A DNA stretch of 64,000 bases from Citrobacter amalonaticus. GTDB taxonomy: Bacteria > Pseudomonadota > Gammaproteobacteria > Enterobacterales > Enterobacteriaceae. Where the stretch lies: assembly GCA_028994555.1 (NCBI GenBank), contig JARDVN010000001.1, forward strand, positions 124,001 to 188,000. Direction: 5' to 3'. The notes below the pieces were generated by a model that was not told the DNA's origin, made no database searches, and saw only the letters and a program-made list of their open reading frames with translations. Of the stretch, positions 51,854-62,686 are shown piece by piece. Numbering within the stretch: the stretch's first letter is position 1; the number at the start of each line of letters is the position of its first letter. Made by a program: the position numbers and the translations under genes.

Positions 51854-53182
51854 ATGTTGATTCTGAAAAATGTCACCGCCGTACAACTTCATCCGGCCAG
51901 CGTGCGCGAAGGGGTGGATATTGCTATCGATAAAGATGTCATTGTTGAGGTGGGCGATGCCCTGACGCAGCGCTACCCGCAGGCGCAGTGGAAAGAGATG
52001 CATGGGCGAATCGTGATGCCGGGTCTGGTCTGTGCACATAACCATTTTTACTCTGGTTTATCGCGCGGGATCCAGGCCAATATCGCCCCCAGCCCGGACT
52101 TTATCTCAACGTTGAAAAACCTGTGGTGGCGTCTGGATCGCGCTCTGGATGAAGAATCACTCTACTACAGCGGACTGATTTGCTCACTGGAAGCGATTAA
52201 AAGCGGATGCTCTGCGGTTATCGATCACCATGCTTCACCTGGCTACATCCAGGGGTCGCTCTCTACGCTGCGTTCAGCCTTTTTAAAAGTCGGTCTGCGG
52301 GCGATGACCTGTTTTGAAACCACCGACCGTAACGAAGGAATCAAAGAGCTACAGGCAGGCGTCGAAGAGAATATCCGCTTCGCCCGTCAGATAGACCACG
52401 CGCGGGAGAGTGGTAGCGAGCCGTACCTGGTGGAAGCGCACATTGGCGCGCATGCTCCGTTTACCGTACCCGATGCCGGCCTGGAGATGCTACGTGAGGC
52501 CACCAACGCCACCGGGCGCGGGCTGCATATTCATGCGGCAGAGGACAGCTACGATGTCTCACATAGTCATCATCTGTACGGAAAAGACCTGCTGGTCAGG
52601 TTGGCGGAATACGGCCTCATCGATCGTAAAACGCTGGTGGCACACGGCCTTTACCTGTCTGCGGAAGATATCGCTTTGCTGAATCAGCAAGATGCCTTCC
52701 TGGTACACAACGCCCGCTCCAACATGAATAACCATGTGGGTTACAACCACCACCTGACTCACATTCGCAACCTGGCGCTGGGTACGGATGGCATTGGCTC
52801 CGACATGTTTGAAGAGATGAAATTTGCCTTCTTCAAACATCGCGACGCGGGCGGTCCTCTGTGGCCTGACAGCTTTGCGAAAGCGCTGGCGAACGGCAAC
52901 GAACTATTGCATCGCAACTTCGGGGAAAACTTCGGCCAACTGCAGGCCGGTTATAAAGCCGATTTAACCCTCCTCGACTATTCGTCGCCGACGCCTCTGA
53001 TCGCTGAAAACGTTGCCGGGCATATCGCTTTCGGTCTCGGTTCAGGCAGCGTGCACAGCGTGATGGTGAATGGCGTGATGGTGTATGAAGACCGTCAGTT
53101 CACTTTCGATACCGATTCCATTTATGCGCAGGCCCGAAAAGCCGCCGCCAACATGTGGCGGCGTATGGATGCGCTGGCATAG
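51854..53182 (+). CDS. ssnA: SsnA, amidohydrolase (aminohydrolase) family
   Basis: A 442-residue TIM-barrel amidohydrolase: AHNHFYSGLSRG (HxH metal site), VEAHIGAHAPFTV, LHIHAAEDSYDVSHS and LGTDGIGSDM. It likely performs a hydrolytic ring-opening or deamination step in the purine route; in E. coli the name comes from an expression phenotype. ATG 51854 lies just after the ygfK stop, so the two are co-transcribed. The frame is intact. Confidence 0.92.
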   Translation: MLILKNVTAVQLHPASVREGVDIAIDKDVIVEVGDALTQRYPQAQWKEMHGRIVMPGLVCAHNHFYSGLSRGIQANIAPSPDFISTLKNLWWRLDRALDEESLYYSGLICSLEAIKSGCSAVIDHHASPGYIQGSLSTLRSAFLKVGLRAMTCFETTDRNEGIKELQAGVEENIRFARQIDHARESGSEPYLVEAHIGAHAPFTVPDAGLEMLREATNATGRGLHIHAAEDSYDVSHSHHLYGKDLLVRLAEYGLIDRKTLVAHGLYLSAEDIALLNQQDAFLVHNARSNMNNHVGYNHHLTHIRNLALGTDGIGSDMFEEMKFAFFKHRDAGGPLWPDSFAKALANGNELLHRNFGENFGQLQAGYKADLTLLDYSSPTPLIAENVAGHIAFGLGSGSVHSVMVNGVMVYEDRQFTFDTDSIYAQARKAAANMWRRMDALA

Positions 53183-53188
53183 CCCATA

Positions 53189-53210
53189 CCCTCTCCTGAA
53201 CGGGAGAGGG
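53189..53210 (+). terminator. hairpin between ssnA and ygfM
   Basis: CCCTCTCC and GGAGAGGG pair perfectly around a six-base loop in the 45-base ssnA-ygfM gap. No T run follows, so it is more likely an mRNA processing or stability element. Confidence 0.4.
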
Positions 53211-53227
53211 AGTGATGAGGAATGATG

Positions 53228-54008
53228 ATGATTGAACAATTTTTCAGGCCCGACTCCGTTGACCAGGCGCTGGAACTCAAGCGCCGTTATCAGGACGACG
53301 CCGTCTGGTTTGCCGGGGGGCAGCAAACTCAACGCGACGCCAACGCGTACTCACAAGCAAATTGCCATTTCACTGCATGATCTGGAACTGGAGTGGATCG
53401 ACTGGGACAATGGCGCATTGCGTATTGGGGCGATGACCCGCCTGCAACCGTTGCATGACGCCCGCTATCTTCCGGCGGCACTGCGTGAGGCGATAGGCTT
53501 TATCTACTCCCGCCATCTTCGCAACCAGTCGACTCTCGGCGGCGAGATTGCCGCACAGCAGCAAGAGTCCGTGTTACTCCCCGTCCTGCTGGCGCTGGAT
53601 GCCCAACTGGTGTGTGGTGATGGTGAAACCCTGTCGCTGGAAAACTATCTCGCCGATCCCCGCGATCGCCTGCTCACCGAAATTATCATTAAAGATCCCT
53701 TCCGCCCTTGCGCCACGCGCAAAGTGAGCCGTTCACAGGCCGGATTAACCGTCGTGACGGCGGCGGTCGCGTTAACAGAAAACGGTGGCATTTGCATCGC
53801 ACTGGACGGCGTGGCGGACAAAGCACTGCGCCTGCATGATGTGGAAACACAATCGCGAGAAGGTACACAACTGGAACAGGCGGTCGCAAACGCCATATTC
53901 CCACAGGATGATATTCGGGGCAGCGCGGCCTATAAGCGCTACATTACCGGCGTGGTTGTCGCCGATCTGTATGCCGACTGTCTGATGGCCGGGGAGGACG
54001 TTGTATGA
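53228..54008 (+). pseudogene. ygfM: YgfM, xanthine-dehydrogenase-type FAD subunit, frameshifted near the start
   Basis: FAD-binding subunit that should pair with XdhD: FIYSRHLRNQSTLGGEIA is the flavin-binding segment and KVSRSQAGLTVVTAAVAL the C-terminal domain start. The natural start is one of three tandem ATGs; 53228 gives MIEQFFRPDSVDQALELKRR. A six-G run at 53315-53320 breaks the frame; with five it reads DDAVWFAGGSKLNATPTR and gives 259 residues, the E. coli length as I recall. It overlaps xdhD by four bases. Confidence 0.9.
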
Positions 54009-56875
54009 TGATTCACTTCACATTGAACGGCATGGTCCGTGAAATGAAGATTAACCCGGGCGAAAACGTACAAAAGCTGCTGTTTAACCTGGGCATGCAC
54101 TCCGTGCGCAACAGTGACGACGGATTCGGTTTCGCCGGTTCGGACGCGATTCTCTATAACGGTCGCATCGTTAATGCCTCATTACTGATTGCCGCGCAGT
54201 TAGATCACGCGGAGATCCGCACCAGCGAATCACTCGGTAAATGGAATGCGTTGAGCCTGGTACAACAGGCGATGGTGGATGTCGGCGTCGTGCAGTCCGG
54301 TTATAACGATCCGGCCGCCGCATTGATCATCACCGATCTGCTGGAACGCATCGCGATTCCTGACCGTGAAGAGATTGACGATGCGTTGTCCGGTCTGTTC
54401 AGTCGTGATGCGGGCTGGCAGCAATATTATCAGGTGGTCGAACTGGCGGTGGCGCGTAAAAACGATCCACAAGCCCGTATGACCGTCGCTCCCACTTTCC
54501 GCGACGATCTCGCGGTGATTGGTAAACCCTGGCCAAAAACCGATGCGGCCAAAATGGTCCAGGCCAAACCCTGCTATGTGGAAGACCGTATCACCCCTGA
54601 AGCCTGCGTCATTAAAATGCTGCGCAGTCCGCACGCCCATGCGTTGATCACTCATCTCGACGTCAGCAAAGCCGAAGCCTTGCCCGGCGTGGTTCACGTG
54701 ATTACCCACCGTAACTGCCCCGACATCTACTATACGCCCGGTGGGCAGAGCGCGCCGGAACCCTCCCCGCTTGACCGCCGTATGTTCGGCAAAAAAATGC
54801 GCCATGTCGGCGATCGTGTTGCCGCCGTGGTGGCAGAGAGCGAAGAGATTGCGCTGGCCGCGCTCAAACTTATCGATGTGAAATATGATGTGCTTAAGCC
54901 GGTATTGTCGATTGACGAAGCGATGGCGGACGATGCGCCGGTTGTACACGATGAACCGGTAGTATACGTCGCAGGCGCACCGCAGACGCTGGAAGAAGAT
55001 AACCGTCATGCCGCCCAACGTGGCGAACACATGGTCATCAACTTCCCGATTGGTTCACGCCCGCGGAAAAATATCGCCGCCAGCATTCATGGTCATATCG
55101 GCGATATGGAGAAAGGTTTTGCCGAAGCGGATGTGATCATCGAGCGCACTTATCACTCCACACAGGCGCAGCAGTGTCCGGCAGAGCCTCACATCTGTTT
55201 TACCCGCATGGACGGCGATCGGCTGATCATTCACGCCTCAACCCAGGTGCCGTGGCACCTTCGCCGCCAGGTTGCCCGTCTCGTCGGCATGAAGCAGCAC
55301 AAAGTCCACGTCATTAAGGAGCGCGTCGGCGGCGGCTTTGGTTCTAAGCAGGACATCCTGCTGGAAGAAGTCTGCGCATGGGCGACCTGCGTGACCGGAC
55401 GCCCGGTCTATTTCCGCTATACCCGTGAAGAGGAGTTTATTGCCAACACTTCGCGTCACGTTGCAAAAGTCACGGTCAAACTTGGTGCGAAAAAAGATGG
55501 TCGCCTGACGGCGGTCAAAATGGACTTCCGCGCCAATACAGGCCCTTACGGCAACCATTCGTTAACCGTGCCGAGCAACGGCCCGGCGCTCTCGTTGCCG
55601 CTGTACCCCTGCGACAACGTCGATTTCCAGGTCACCACATACTACAGCAACATCTGCCCCACGGGAGCGTATCAGGGCTATGGCGCGCCAAAAGGCACTT
55701 TTGCGATGACGATGGCGTTAGCCGAACTTGCCGAACAGCTGCAAATTGACCAACTGGAGATCATCGAACGCAACCGGGTTCACGAAGGACAGGAACTCAA
55801 AATACTCGGCGCGATCGGCGAAGGGAAAGCGCCAACCTCCGTTCCTTCCGCTGCCAGCTGCGCGCTGGAAGCGATCCTGCGCCAGGGACGAGAGATGATC
55901 GACTGGTCTTCACCCAAACCACAGGACGGTGACTGGCGTACCGGTCGTGGGGTCGCCATTATTATGCAGAAATCAGGGATCCCGGACATCGATCAGGCCA
56001 ACTGTATGATCAAACTGGAATCCGATGGCACCTTCATCGTCCACTCCGGCGGCGCAGACATCGGCACCGGGCTGGATACGGTTGTCACTAAACTGACGGC
56101 AGAAGTACTGCACTGTGCGCCAGAGGAGGTGCATGTCATCTCCGGTGATACGGATCATGCGCTTTTCGACAAAGGCGCTTACGCCTCATCCGGCACCTGC
56201 TTCTCGGGGAACGCGGCGCGTAAGGCAGCAGAAAACCTGCGCGAGAAAATCCTCTTTCACGGTGCGCAGATGCTGGGAGAACCCGTTGCTGATGTTCAAC
56301 TGATAGCGCCTGGCGTTGTACGCGGCAAACAGGGCGAAGTGAGTTACGGTGAAATTGCGCATAAAGCGGAGACGGGAACCGGTTTTGGCACGCTGGTCGC
56401 CACGGCCAGTTACATCACCGCAGACTTCGCTTTCCCGTATGGCGCGAACTTCGCCGAAGTCGCAGTCAATACCCGAACCGGTGAAATCCGTCTCGATAAG
56501 TTCTACGCGCTGCTGGACTCCGGCACACCGGTCAACCCGGAACTCGCACTCGGGCAAATTTACGGTGCGTCGATGCGGGCCATCGGCCATAGTCTGAGCG
56601 AAGAGATCCTCTATGATGCCGAAGGCCATCCGCTGACCCGCGATCTGCGCAGTTACGGCGCGCCCAAAATTGGCGACATCCCACGGGATTTTCGTGCCGT
56701 GCTGGTGCCAAGCGACGATAAGGTTGGTCCCTTTGGCGCCAAATCGATCTCTGAAATTGGCGTTAACGGCGCGGCACCGGCCATTGCTACCGCCATTCAT
56801 GATGCCTGTGGCGTATGGTTACGCGAATGGCATTTCACACCGGAGAAAATACTAACCGCGCTGGAAAAAGTGTAA
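54005..56875 (+). CDS. xdhD: XdhD, molybdenum hydroxylase (hypoxanthine/xanthine oxidase-like)
   Basis: A 956-residue protein. The N-terminal ferredoxin-like domain (LNGMVREMKINPGENVQKLL) has lost the cluster cysteines: where XdhC has [12 protein letters not shown] it reads NSDDGFGFAGSDAILYNG, so it probably holds no [2Fe-2S] there. The molybdenum part is complete (GGGFGSKQDILLEE, GAYQGYGAPKGTF, GPFGAKSISEIGVNGA). In E. coli it is a probable purine oxidoreductase needing YgfK/YgfM partners. The frame is intact. Confidence 0.92.
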   Translation: MMIHFTLNGMVREMKINPGENVQKLLFNLGMHSVRNSDDGFGFAGSDAILYNGRIVNASLLIAAQLDHAEIRTSESLGKWNALSLVQQAMVDVGVVQSGYNDPAAALIITDLLERIAIPDREEIDDALSGLFSRDAGWQQYYQVVELAVARKNDPQARMTVAPTFRDDLAVIGKPWPKTDAAKMVQAKPCYVEDRITPEACVIKMLRSPHAHALITHLDVSKAEALPGVVHVITHRNCPDIYYTPGGQSAPEPSPLDRRMFGKKMRHVGDRVAAVVAESEEIALAALKLIDVKYDVLKPVLSIDEAMADDAPVVHDEPVVYVAGAPQTLEEDNRHAAQRGEHMVINFPIGSRPRKNIAASIHGHIGDMEKGFAEADVIIERTYHSTQAQQCPAEPHICFTRMDGDRLIIHASTQVPWHLRRQVARLVGMKQHKVHVIKERVGGGFGSKQDILLEEVCAWATCVTGRPVYFRYTREEEFIANTSRHVAKVTVKLGAKKDGRLTAVKMDFRANTGPYGNHSLTVPSNGPALSLPLYPCDNVDFQVTTYYSNICPTGAYQGYGAPKGTFAMTMALAELAEQLQIDQLEIIERNRVHEGQELKILGAIGEGKAPTSVPSAASCALEAILRQGREMIDWSSPKPQDGDWRTGRGVAIIMQKSGIPDIDQANCMIKLESDGTFIVHSGGADIGTGLDTVVTKLTAEVLHCAPEEVHVISGDTDHALFDKGAYASSGTCFSGNAARKAAENLREKILFHGAQMLGEPVADVQLIAPGVVRGKQGEVSYGEIAHKAETGTGFGTLVATASYITADFAFPYGANFAEVAVNTRTGEIRLDKFYALLDSGTPVNPELALGQIYGASMRAIGHSLSEEILYDAEGHPLTRDLRSYGAPKIGDIPRDFRAVLVPSDDKVGPFGAKSISEIGVNGAAPAIATAIHDACGVWLREWHFTPEKILTALEKV

Positions 56876-57037
56876 CGACGTGGGCTGCTCAGGCGGCCCG
56901 CATTCATGACTCAATAACGATTAAATGCCGTCTGCGGAAATGAGATAAGCCGTTCTCAGGGCAACCTGCGCCTCAAATTCGCAGAATTTAATTCTGCTGA
57001 TTCAGATGATCAAATTTACTTATTAAGGAGTGAAGGG
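56876..57037. promoter_or_regulatory. xanQ upstream region with a perfect dyad at 56981-56997
   Basis: GCAGAATTTAATTCTGC has perfect 8-base arms (GCAGAATT / AATTCTGC) around one T, about 40 bases before the xanQ ATG. A binding site for a purine-responsive regulator is plausible; the protein is unknown. Confidence 0.45.
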
Positions 57038-58440
57038 ATGTCTGATATATCACGTGCAGGCTCAGATCTGATTTACGAACTGGAGGATCGCCCTCCCTTT
57101 CATCAGTCTATTATCGGCGCGATCACCCACCTGCTGGCTATCTTTGTCCCCATGGTCACGCCCGCATTAATTGTCGGCACCGCGCTACAGCTGTCAGCGG
57201 AAACCACCGCCTATCTGGTCTCAATGGCGATGATTGCCTCTGGCATCGGCACCTGGCTGCAGGTCAATCGCTATGGCATGGTCGGTTCCGGCTTACTCTC
57301 GATTCAGTCGGTCAACTTTTCGTTTGTCACGGTGATGATTGCACTGGGTAGCGGGATGAAAAACGATGGATTCCACGAAGAGTTGATCATGTCATCGCTG
57401 CTCGGCGTTTCATTTGTCGGGGCATTTCTGGTGGTGGGATCGTCTTTCATTCTGCCTTACCTGCGCAGAGTCATCACGCCGACCGTCAGCGGCATTGTGG
57501 TGCTGATGATTGGTCTTAGTCTGATTAAAGTCGGGATCATCGATTTTGGCGGCGGCTTTGCGGCAAAAAGCAGCGGCACCTACGGCAATTACGAGAATAT
57601 CGGCGTCGGATTGCTGGTGCTGATCGTGGTGATCGGTTTTAACTGCTGCCGCAGTCCGTTACTGAGAATGGGCGGCATCGCGATCGGGCTGTGCGTGGGT
57701 TATATCGTCTCTCTGTGCCTGGGCATGGTGGATTTCAGCAGTATGCGCAATCTGCCGTGGGTCACTATCCCGACCCCCTTTAAGTACGGTTTCCAGTTCA
57801 ACTTTCATCACTTTCTGGTGGTTGGGACCATTTATCTGCTTAGCGTGCTGGAAGCCGTCGGCGATATTACCGCGACCGCGATGGTGTCCAGACGCCCCAT
57901 TCAGGGGGGATGAATACCTGTCACGCCTGAAGGGCGGCGTGCTGGCCGATGGGCTGGTCTCCGTCATTGCTTCTGCGGTGGGTTCACTGCCATTGACGAC
58001 CTTTGCGCAAAACAACGGCGTTATCCAGATGACCGGCGTCGCCTCTCGCTATATCGGCCGCACCATCGCCGTCATGCTGGTGCTGCTTGGACTGTTTCCA
58101 ATGATTGGCGGTTTCTTTACCACCATTCCTTCGGCGGTGCTGGGGGGGCGCGATGACGCTAATGTTCTCGATGATCGCAATCGCCGGGATCCGCATCATC
58201 ATCACCAACGGGCTTAAGCGCCGTGAAACGCTGATTGTCGCCACCTCGTTGGGGCTGGGTCTGGGCGTCTCCTATGACCCGGAAATATTCAAAATCCTGC
58301 CGGCCTCAATTTATGTGTTGGTGGAAAACCCCATCTGCGCGGGCGGTCTGACCGCCATTCTACTGAATATCATTCTCCCAGGAGGCTACCGGCCTGAAGA
58401 AGTGCTGCCGGGCATCGTCTCCCCGGAGGAAACGGATTAA
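57038..58440 (+). pseudogene. xanQ: xanthine permease XanQ, two frameshifts
   Basis: NCS2/NAT-family xanthine:H+ symporter in the inner membrane, about 12 segments. Six G at 57904-57909 end the first frame at RPIQGG; with five it continues RPIQGDEYLSRLKGGVLADG, then the NAT signature FAQNNGVIQMTGVASR. Seven G at 58142-58148 break it again; with six it reads SAVLGGAMTLMFSMIA. The repaired protein is 466 residues, the E. coli XanQ length as I recall. AAGGAG precedes the ATG. As written, transport is lost because the NAT motif is out of frame. Confidence 0.92.
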
Positions 58441-58457
58441 CGGTAAAGGAGTTTACG

Positions 58458-59774
58458 ATGTCTGGAGAACACACGTTGAAAGCGGTGCGCGGCAGCTTTA
58501 TTGATGTCACCCGCACTGTCGAAAACCCGGAAGAGATCGCCTCAGCGCTGCGATTTTTGGAAGACGGATTGCTGTTGATTCGCCAGGGAAAAGTCGAATG
58601 GTTTGGTGAGTGGGAAGCGGGAAAACACCGGATCCCTGACGCCATCCGTGTCCGTGACTATCGCGGAAAACTGGTCGTGCCGGGATTCGTTGATACGCAT
58701 ATCCACTACCCGCAGAGCGAAATGGTCGGTGCCTATGGCGAGCAGTTGCTGGAATGGCTGAATAAGCACACCTTCCCGACTGAAAGACGCTATGAGGATC
58801 TGGAATACGCGCGCGAGATGTCAGCTTTTTTCATCAAGCAACTGCTGCGTAATGGCACCACCAGCGCGCTGGTTTTCGGCACGGTGCATCCGCAGTCCGT
58901 GGATGCGCTCTTTGAAGCCGCCAGCCATATCAATATGCGCATGATCGCCGGCAAAGTGATGATGGACCGTAACGCGCCGGATTACCTTCTGGACGACGCC
59001 GAGAGCAGCTATCTGCAAAGTAAGGCGTTGATTGAGCGCTGGCATAAAAATGGCCGTCTGCTGTACGCCATCACGCCGCGCTTTGCCCCGACCTCCTCTC
59101 CGCAGCAGATGGCGATGGCGCAGCGTCTACGGGAAGAATATCCCGATACCTGGGTACATACCCATCTTTCTGAAAACAAAGACGAAATCGCCTGGGTTAA
59201 GGAACTCTATCCTGAACATGACGGCTATCTGGATGTGTACCACCAGTACGGACTGACCGGCAAAAATTGCGTCTTCGCCCACTGCGTCCATCTGGAAGAG
59301 AAAGAGTGGGATCGCCTGAGTGAAACTCGCTCCAGCATCGCCTTTTGTCCGACCTCTAACCTCTACCTCGGCAGCGGTTTATTCAACCTGCAAAAAGCCT
59401 GGCGCAAGAAAATCAACGTTGGTATGGGGACCGATATCGGCGCCGGCACCACCTTCAACATGCTGCAAACGCTGAACGAAGCCTACAAAGTGGTGCAACT
59501 GCAGGGTTACCGACTCTCGGCCTACGAAGCATTTTACCTGGCGACGCTCGGCGGCGCGAAGGCGCTCGGCCTCGACAATCTGATTGGCAACTTTATGCCG
59601 GGCAAAGAGGCGGACTTTGTGGTGCTGGAACCGACGGCGACGCCGCTGCAGCAACTGCGCTATGACAACTCAACATCCCTGGTCGACAAATTATTCGTGA
59701 TGATGACGCTGGGCGACGATCGCTCAATATACCGCACTTACGTCGACGGGCGTCTGGTGTACGAACGGACCTGA
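58458..59774 (+). CDS. guaD: guanine deaminase GuaD
   Basis: Converts guanine to xanthine, feeding the xanthine dehydrogenases. Zinc amidohydrolase motifs: VDTHIHYPQ, VHTHLSENKDE, CVFAHCVHLEE and GMGTDIGAG. The 438 residues are close to the E. coli 439. It lies 17 bases after xanQ. The frame is intact. Confidence 0.95.
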   Translation: MSGEHTLKAVRGSFIDVTRTVENPEEIASALRFLEDGLLLIRQGKVEWFGEWEAGKHRIPDAIRVRDYRGKLVVPGFVDTHIHYPQSEMVGAYGEQLLEWLNKHTFPTERRYEDLEYAREMSAFFIKQLLRNGTTSALVFGTVHPQSVDALFEAASHINMRMIAGKVMMDRNAPDYLLDDAESSYLQSKALIERWHKNGRLLYAITPRFAPTSSPQQMAMAQRLREEYPDTWVHTHLSENKDEIAWVKELYPEHDGYLDVYHQYGLTGKNCVFAHCVHLEEKEWDRLSETRSSIAFCPTSNLYLGSGLFNLQKAWRKKINVGMGTDIGAGTTFNMLQTLNEAYKVVQLQGYRLSAYEAFYLATLGGAKALGLDNLIGNFMPGKEADFVVLEPTATPLQQLRYDNSTSLVDKLFVMMTLGDDRSIYRTYVDGRLVYERT

Positions 59775-59806
59775 CAGAACGCTAACATCCTGCTGAGGAC
59801 ATCATT

Positions 59807-61174
59807 ATGTCTGGAGATATTCTGCAAACCCCCGGCGCGTCGAAACCACGCGGCGCGCTGGATAACTACTTCAAGATTACGGCGCGTGGCAGTACCGTGC
59901 GCCAGGAGATACTGGCCGGGCTGACCACCTTTCTGGCGATGGTCTATTCGGTCATTGTCGTGCCCGGAATGCTGGGAAAAGCGGGGTTCCCGCCCGCCGC
60001 CGTCTTTGTCGCTACCTGTCTTGTCGCAGGCTTCGGCTCACTGTTGATGGGACTGTGGGCCAACCTGCCGATGGCGATCGGCTGCGCCATTTCGCTGACC
60101 GCCTTTACCGCATTCAGCCTGGTGCTGGGACAGCAGATTTCGATTCCTGTCGCCCTCGGCGCGGTTTTCCTGATGGGGGTCATTTTTACCGCTATCTCGG
60201 TCACCGGCGTCCGGACCTGGATCCTGCGAAACTTACCCATGGGCATCGCGCATGGCACTGGGATTGGCATCGGGTTGTTCCTGTTGCTGATCGCGGCGAA
60301 CGGCGTCGGCATGGTGATTAAAAACCCGCTGGAAGGGCTTCCGGTTGCACTCGGTGCATTTACCTCTTTTCCGGTTCTGATGAGTCTGCTGGGACTGGCG
60401 GTCATCTTCGGGCTGGAGAAATGCCGCGTTCCAGGCGGGATCCTGCTGGTGATTATCGCCATCTCGATTATCGGTTTGATATTTGACCCTGCCGTTAAAT
60501 ATCACGGTCTGGTCGCCATGCCCAGCCTGAGTGGTGAAGATGGTAAGTCTCTGATTTTCAGCCTTGATATTATGGGTGCCCTACAGCCTGCGGTGCTGCC
60601 CAGCGTACTGGCGCTGGTGATGACGGCGGTATTTGATGCCACCGGGACCATCCGCGCCGTCGCCGGACAGGCGAATCTGCTGGATAAGGACAATCAGATC
60701 ATCAACGGCGGTAAAGCGCTGACCAGCGACTCCATTAGTTCTGTCTTTTCCGGACTGGTGGGTGCGGCACCGGCTGCCGTCTATATTGAATCCGCTGCGG
60801 GTACCGCCGCCGGAGGGAAAACGGGGCTGACCGCCACCGTGGTTGGCTGTTTGTTCCTGCTTATCCTGTTCTTATCGCCTCTCTCTTACCTGATCCCAGG
60901 CTATGCGACGGCGCCCGCCCTTATGTATGTCGGTTTGCTGATGCTCAGTAACGTCTCAAAACTGGATTTCAATGACTTTATCGATGCGATGGCCGGCCTG
61001 GTCTGCGCGGTCTTTATCGTCCTGACATGTAACATTGTCACCGGCATTATGCTCGGTTTCGTGACGCTGGTTGTCGGTCGCGTTTTTGCCCGGGAATGGC
61101 AGAAGCTGAATGTCGGTACCGTCATCATTACCGTCGCGCTGGTGGCGTTTTACGCCGGCGGATGGGCTATTTAA
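59807..61174 (+). CDS. ghxQ: guanine/hypoxanthine permease GhxQ (YgfQ)
   Basis: AzgA-like NCS2 purine permease, 455 residues, about 12 membrane segments. [20 protein letters not shown] is segment 1, and [17 protein letters not shown] and [20 protein letters not shown] are typical of the group. It supplies guanine to GuaD. It contains intact five-base runs (59829-59833, 60175-60179). In E. coli ygfS and ygfT lie between this gene and ygfU; here uacT follows directly. Confidence 0.92.
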   Translation: MSGDILQTPGASKPRGALDNYFKITARGSTVRQEILAGLTTFLAMVYSVIVVPGMLGKAGFPPAAVFVATCLVAGFGSLLMGLWANLPMAIGCAISLTAFTAFSLVLGQQISIPVALGAVFLMGVIFTAISVTGVRTWILRNLPMGIAHGTGIGIGLFLLLIAANGVGMVIKNPLEGLPVALGAFTSFPVLMSLLGLAVIFGLEKCRVPGGILLVIIAISIIGLIFDPAVKYHGLVAMPSLSGEDGKSLIFSLDIMGALQPAVLPSVLALVMTAVFDATGTIRAVAGQANLLDKDNQIINGGKALTSDSISSVFSGLVGAAPAAVYIESAAGTAAGGKTGLTATVVGCLFLLILFLSPLSYLIPGYATAPALMYVGLLMLSNVSKLDFNDFIDAMAGLVCAVFIVLTCNIVTGIMLGFVTLVVGRVFAREWQKLNVGTVIITVALVAFYAGGWAI

Positions 61175-61235
61175 GCGAGGCTCCGCGCAAGTGCGCGGAG
61201 TTGCTCTATCGGGCTCGCCCTTCAGGAGAAAACGC

Positions 61236-62685
61236 ATGAGCGCCATAGATTCCCAACTTCCCACGCCGTCGGGGCAAGGCCATGCCACCGATGAGGTTGA
61301 CCGCCTGTTATCACCCGGAAAACTGGTTGTACTTGGCTTACAGCATGTGCTGGTTATGTACGCGGGCGCAGTCGCTGTCCCCCCTGATGATTGGCGACAG
61401 GCTTGGCCTCAGTAAAGAAGCCATTGCGCTGTTAATCAGCTCTGATCTTTTCTGCTGTGGGATCGTTACCCTGCTGCAATGTATTGGCATCGGCCGCTTT
61501 ATGGGGATTCGCCTGCCCGTGATTATGTCGGTGACGTTTGCCGCGGTGACGCCGATGATTGCGATCGGCATCAATCCCGATATCGGTCTGCTCGGGATTT
61601 TTGGCTCGACCATCGCTGCAGGGGTGATCACCACACTCCTGGCACCGCTTGTCGGTCGCCTGATGCCCTTATTTCCGCCACTGGTAACGGGCGTGGTGAT
61701 CACCTCGATTGGACTGAGCATCATTCAGGTGGGCGTTGACTGGGCCGCAGGCGGGAAAGGCAATCCTGAGTATGGGAATCCGGTCTATTTAGGGATTTCA
61801 TTTGCGGTCTTAATCTTTATTCTATTAATCACCCGATTTGCTAAAGGCTTCATGTCCAACGTCGCGGTGCTGCTGGGGATCATCTTTGGCTTTGCGCTCT
61901 CATGGATGATGAATGAGGTGAATTTGTCAGGCCTGCACGATGCCTCGTGGTTCGCGATTGTCACACCGATGGCCTTCGGCACGCCTGTTTTTGATCCGGT
62001 GTCGATTCTGACCATGACGGCGGTGTTAATCATTGTGTTTATTGAATCGATGGGCATGTTCCTGGCGCTCGGCGAAATCGTCGGTCGCAAACTCTCATCG
62101 CAGGATATCATTCGCGGCCTGCGCGTGGATGGGGTCGGGACAATGATTGGCGGATTGTTCAACAGCTTTCCCCATACCTCGTTTTCCCAAAACGTTGGCC
62201 TGGTCAGCGTCACGCGCGTGCACAGTCGCTGGGTCTGCATCGCCTCTGGCGTCATCTTAATTTTGTTTGGCATGGTGCCGAAAATGGCGGTTCTGGTCGC
62301 CTCCATTCCGCAGTTTGTCCTCGGCGGCGCGGGTCTGGTGATGTTTGGCATGGTACTGGCTACCGGGATCCGCATTCTCTCGCGCTGCAATTACACCACG
62401 AACCGTTACAACCTCTATATTGTGGCCATCAGCCTGGGCGTCGGCATGACACCGACGTTATCGCATGATTTTTTCTCTCGCCTGCCTGCCGTTCTCCAGC
62501 CGCTCCTGCACAGCGGCATTATGCTGGCCACCTTCAGCGCAGTCGTACTGAATCTGTTTTTTAATGGCTACCACCATCATACCGGGCTGGTGCAGGAATC
62601 CGTCTCGGATAAAAACCTGAAGGTCAGAACGGTGCGAATGTGGTTGCTGATGCGCAAGCTGAAAAAAAATCAGCAGGATGAATAG
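61236..62685 (+). pseudogene. uacT: urate permease UacT (YgfU), frameshifted
   Basis: NCS2/NAT-family urate:H+ symporter. ATG 61236 (MSAIDSQLPTPSGQGHATDE), behind AGGAGAAAACGC, matches the E. coli start. Six C at 61379-61384 break the frame; with five it reads YAGAVAVPLMIGDRLGLSKE and continues to LMRKLKKNQQDE, 482 residues, the E. coli length as I recall. NAT motif FSQNVGLVSVTRVHSR is present. As written only a 60-residue N-terminal piece is made. Confidence 0.92.
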
Positions 62686-62686
62686 C

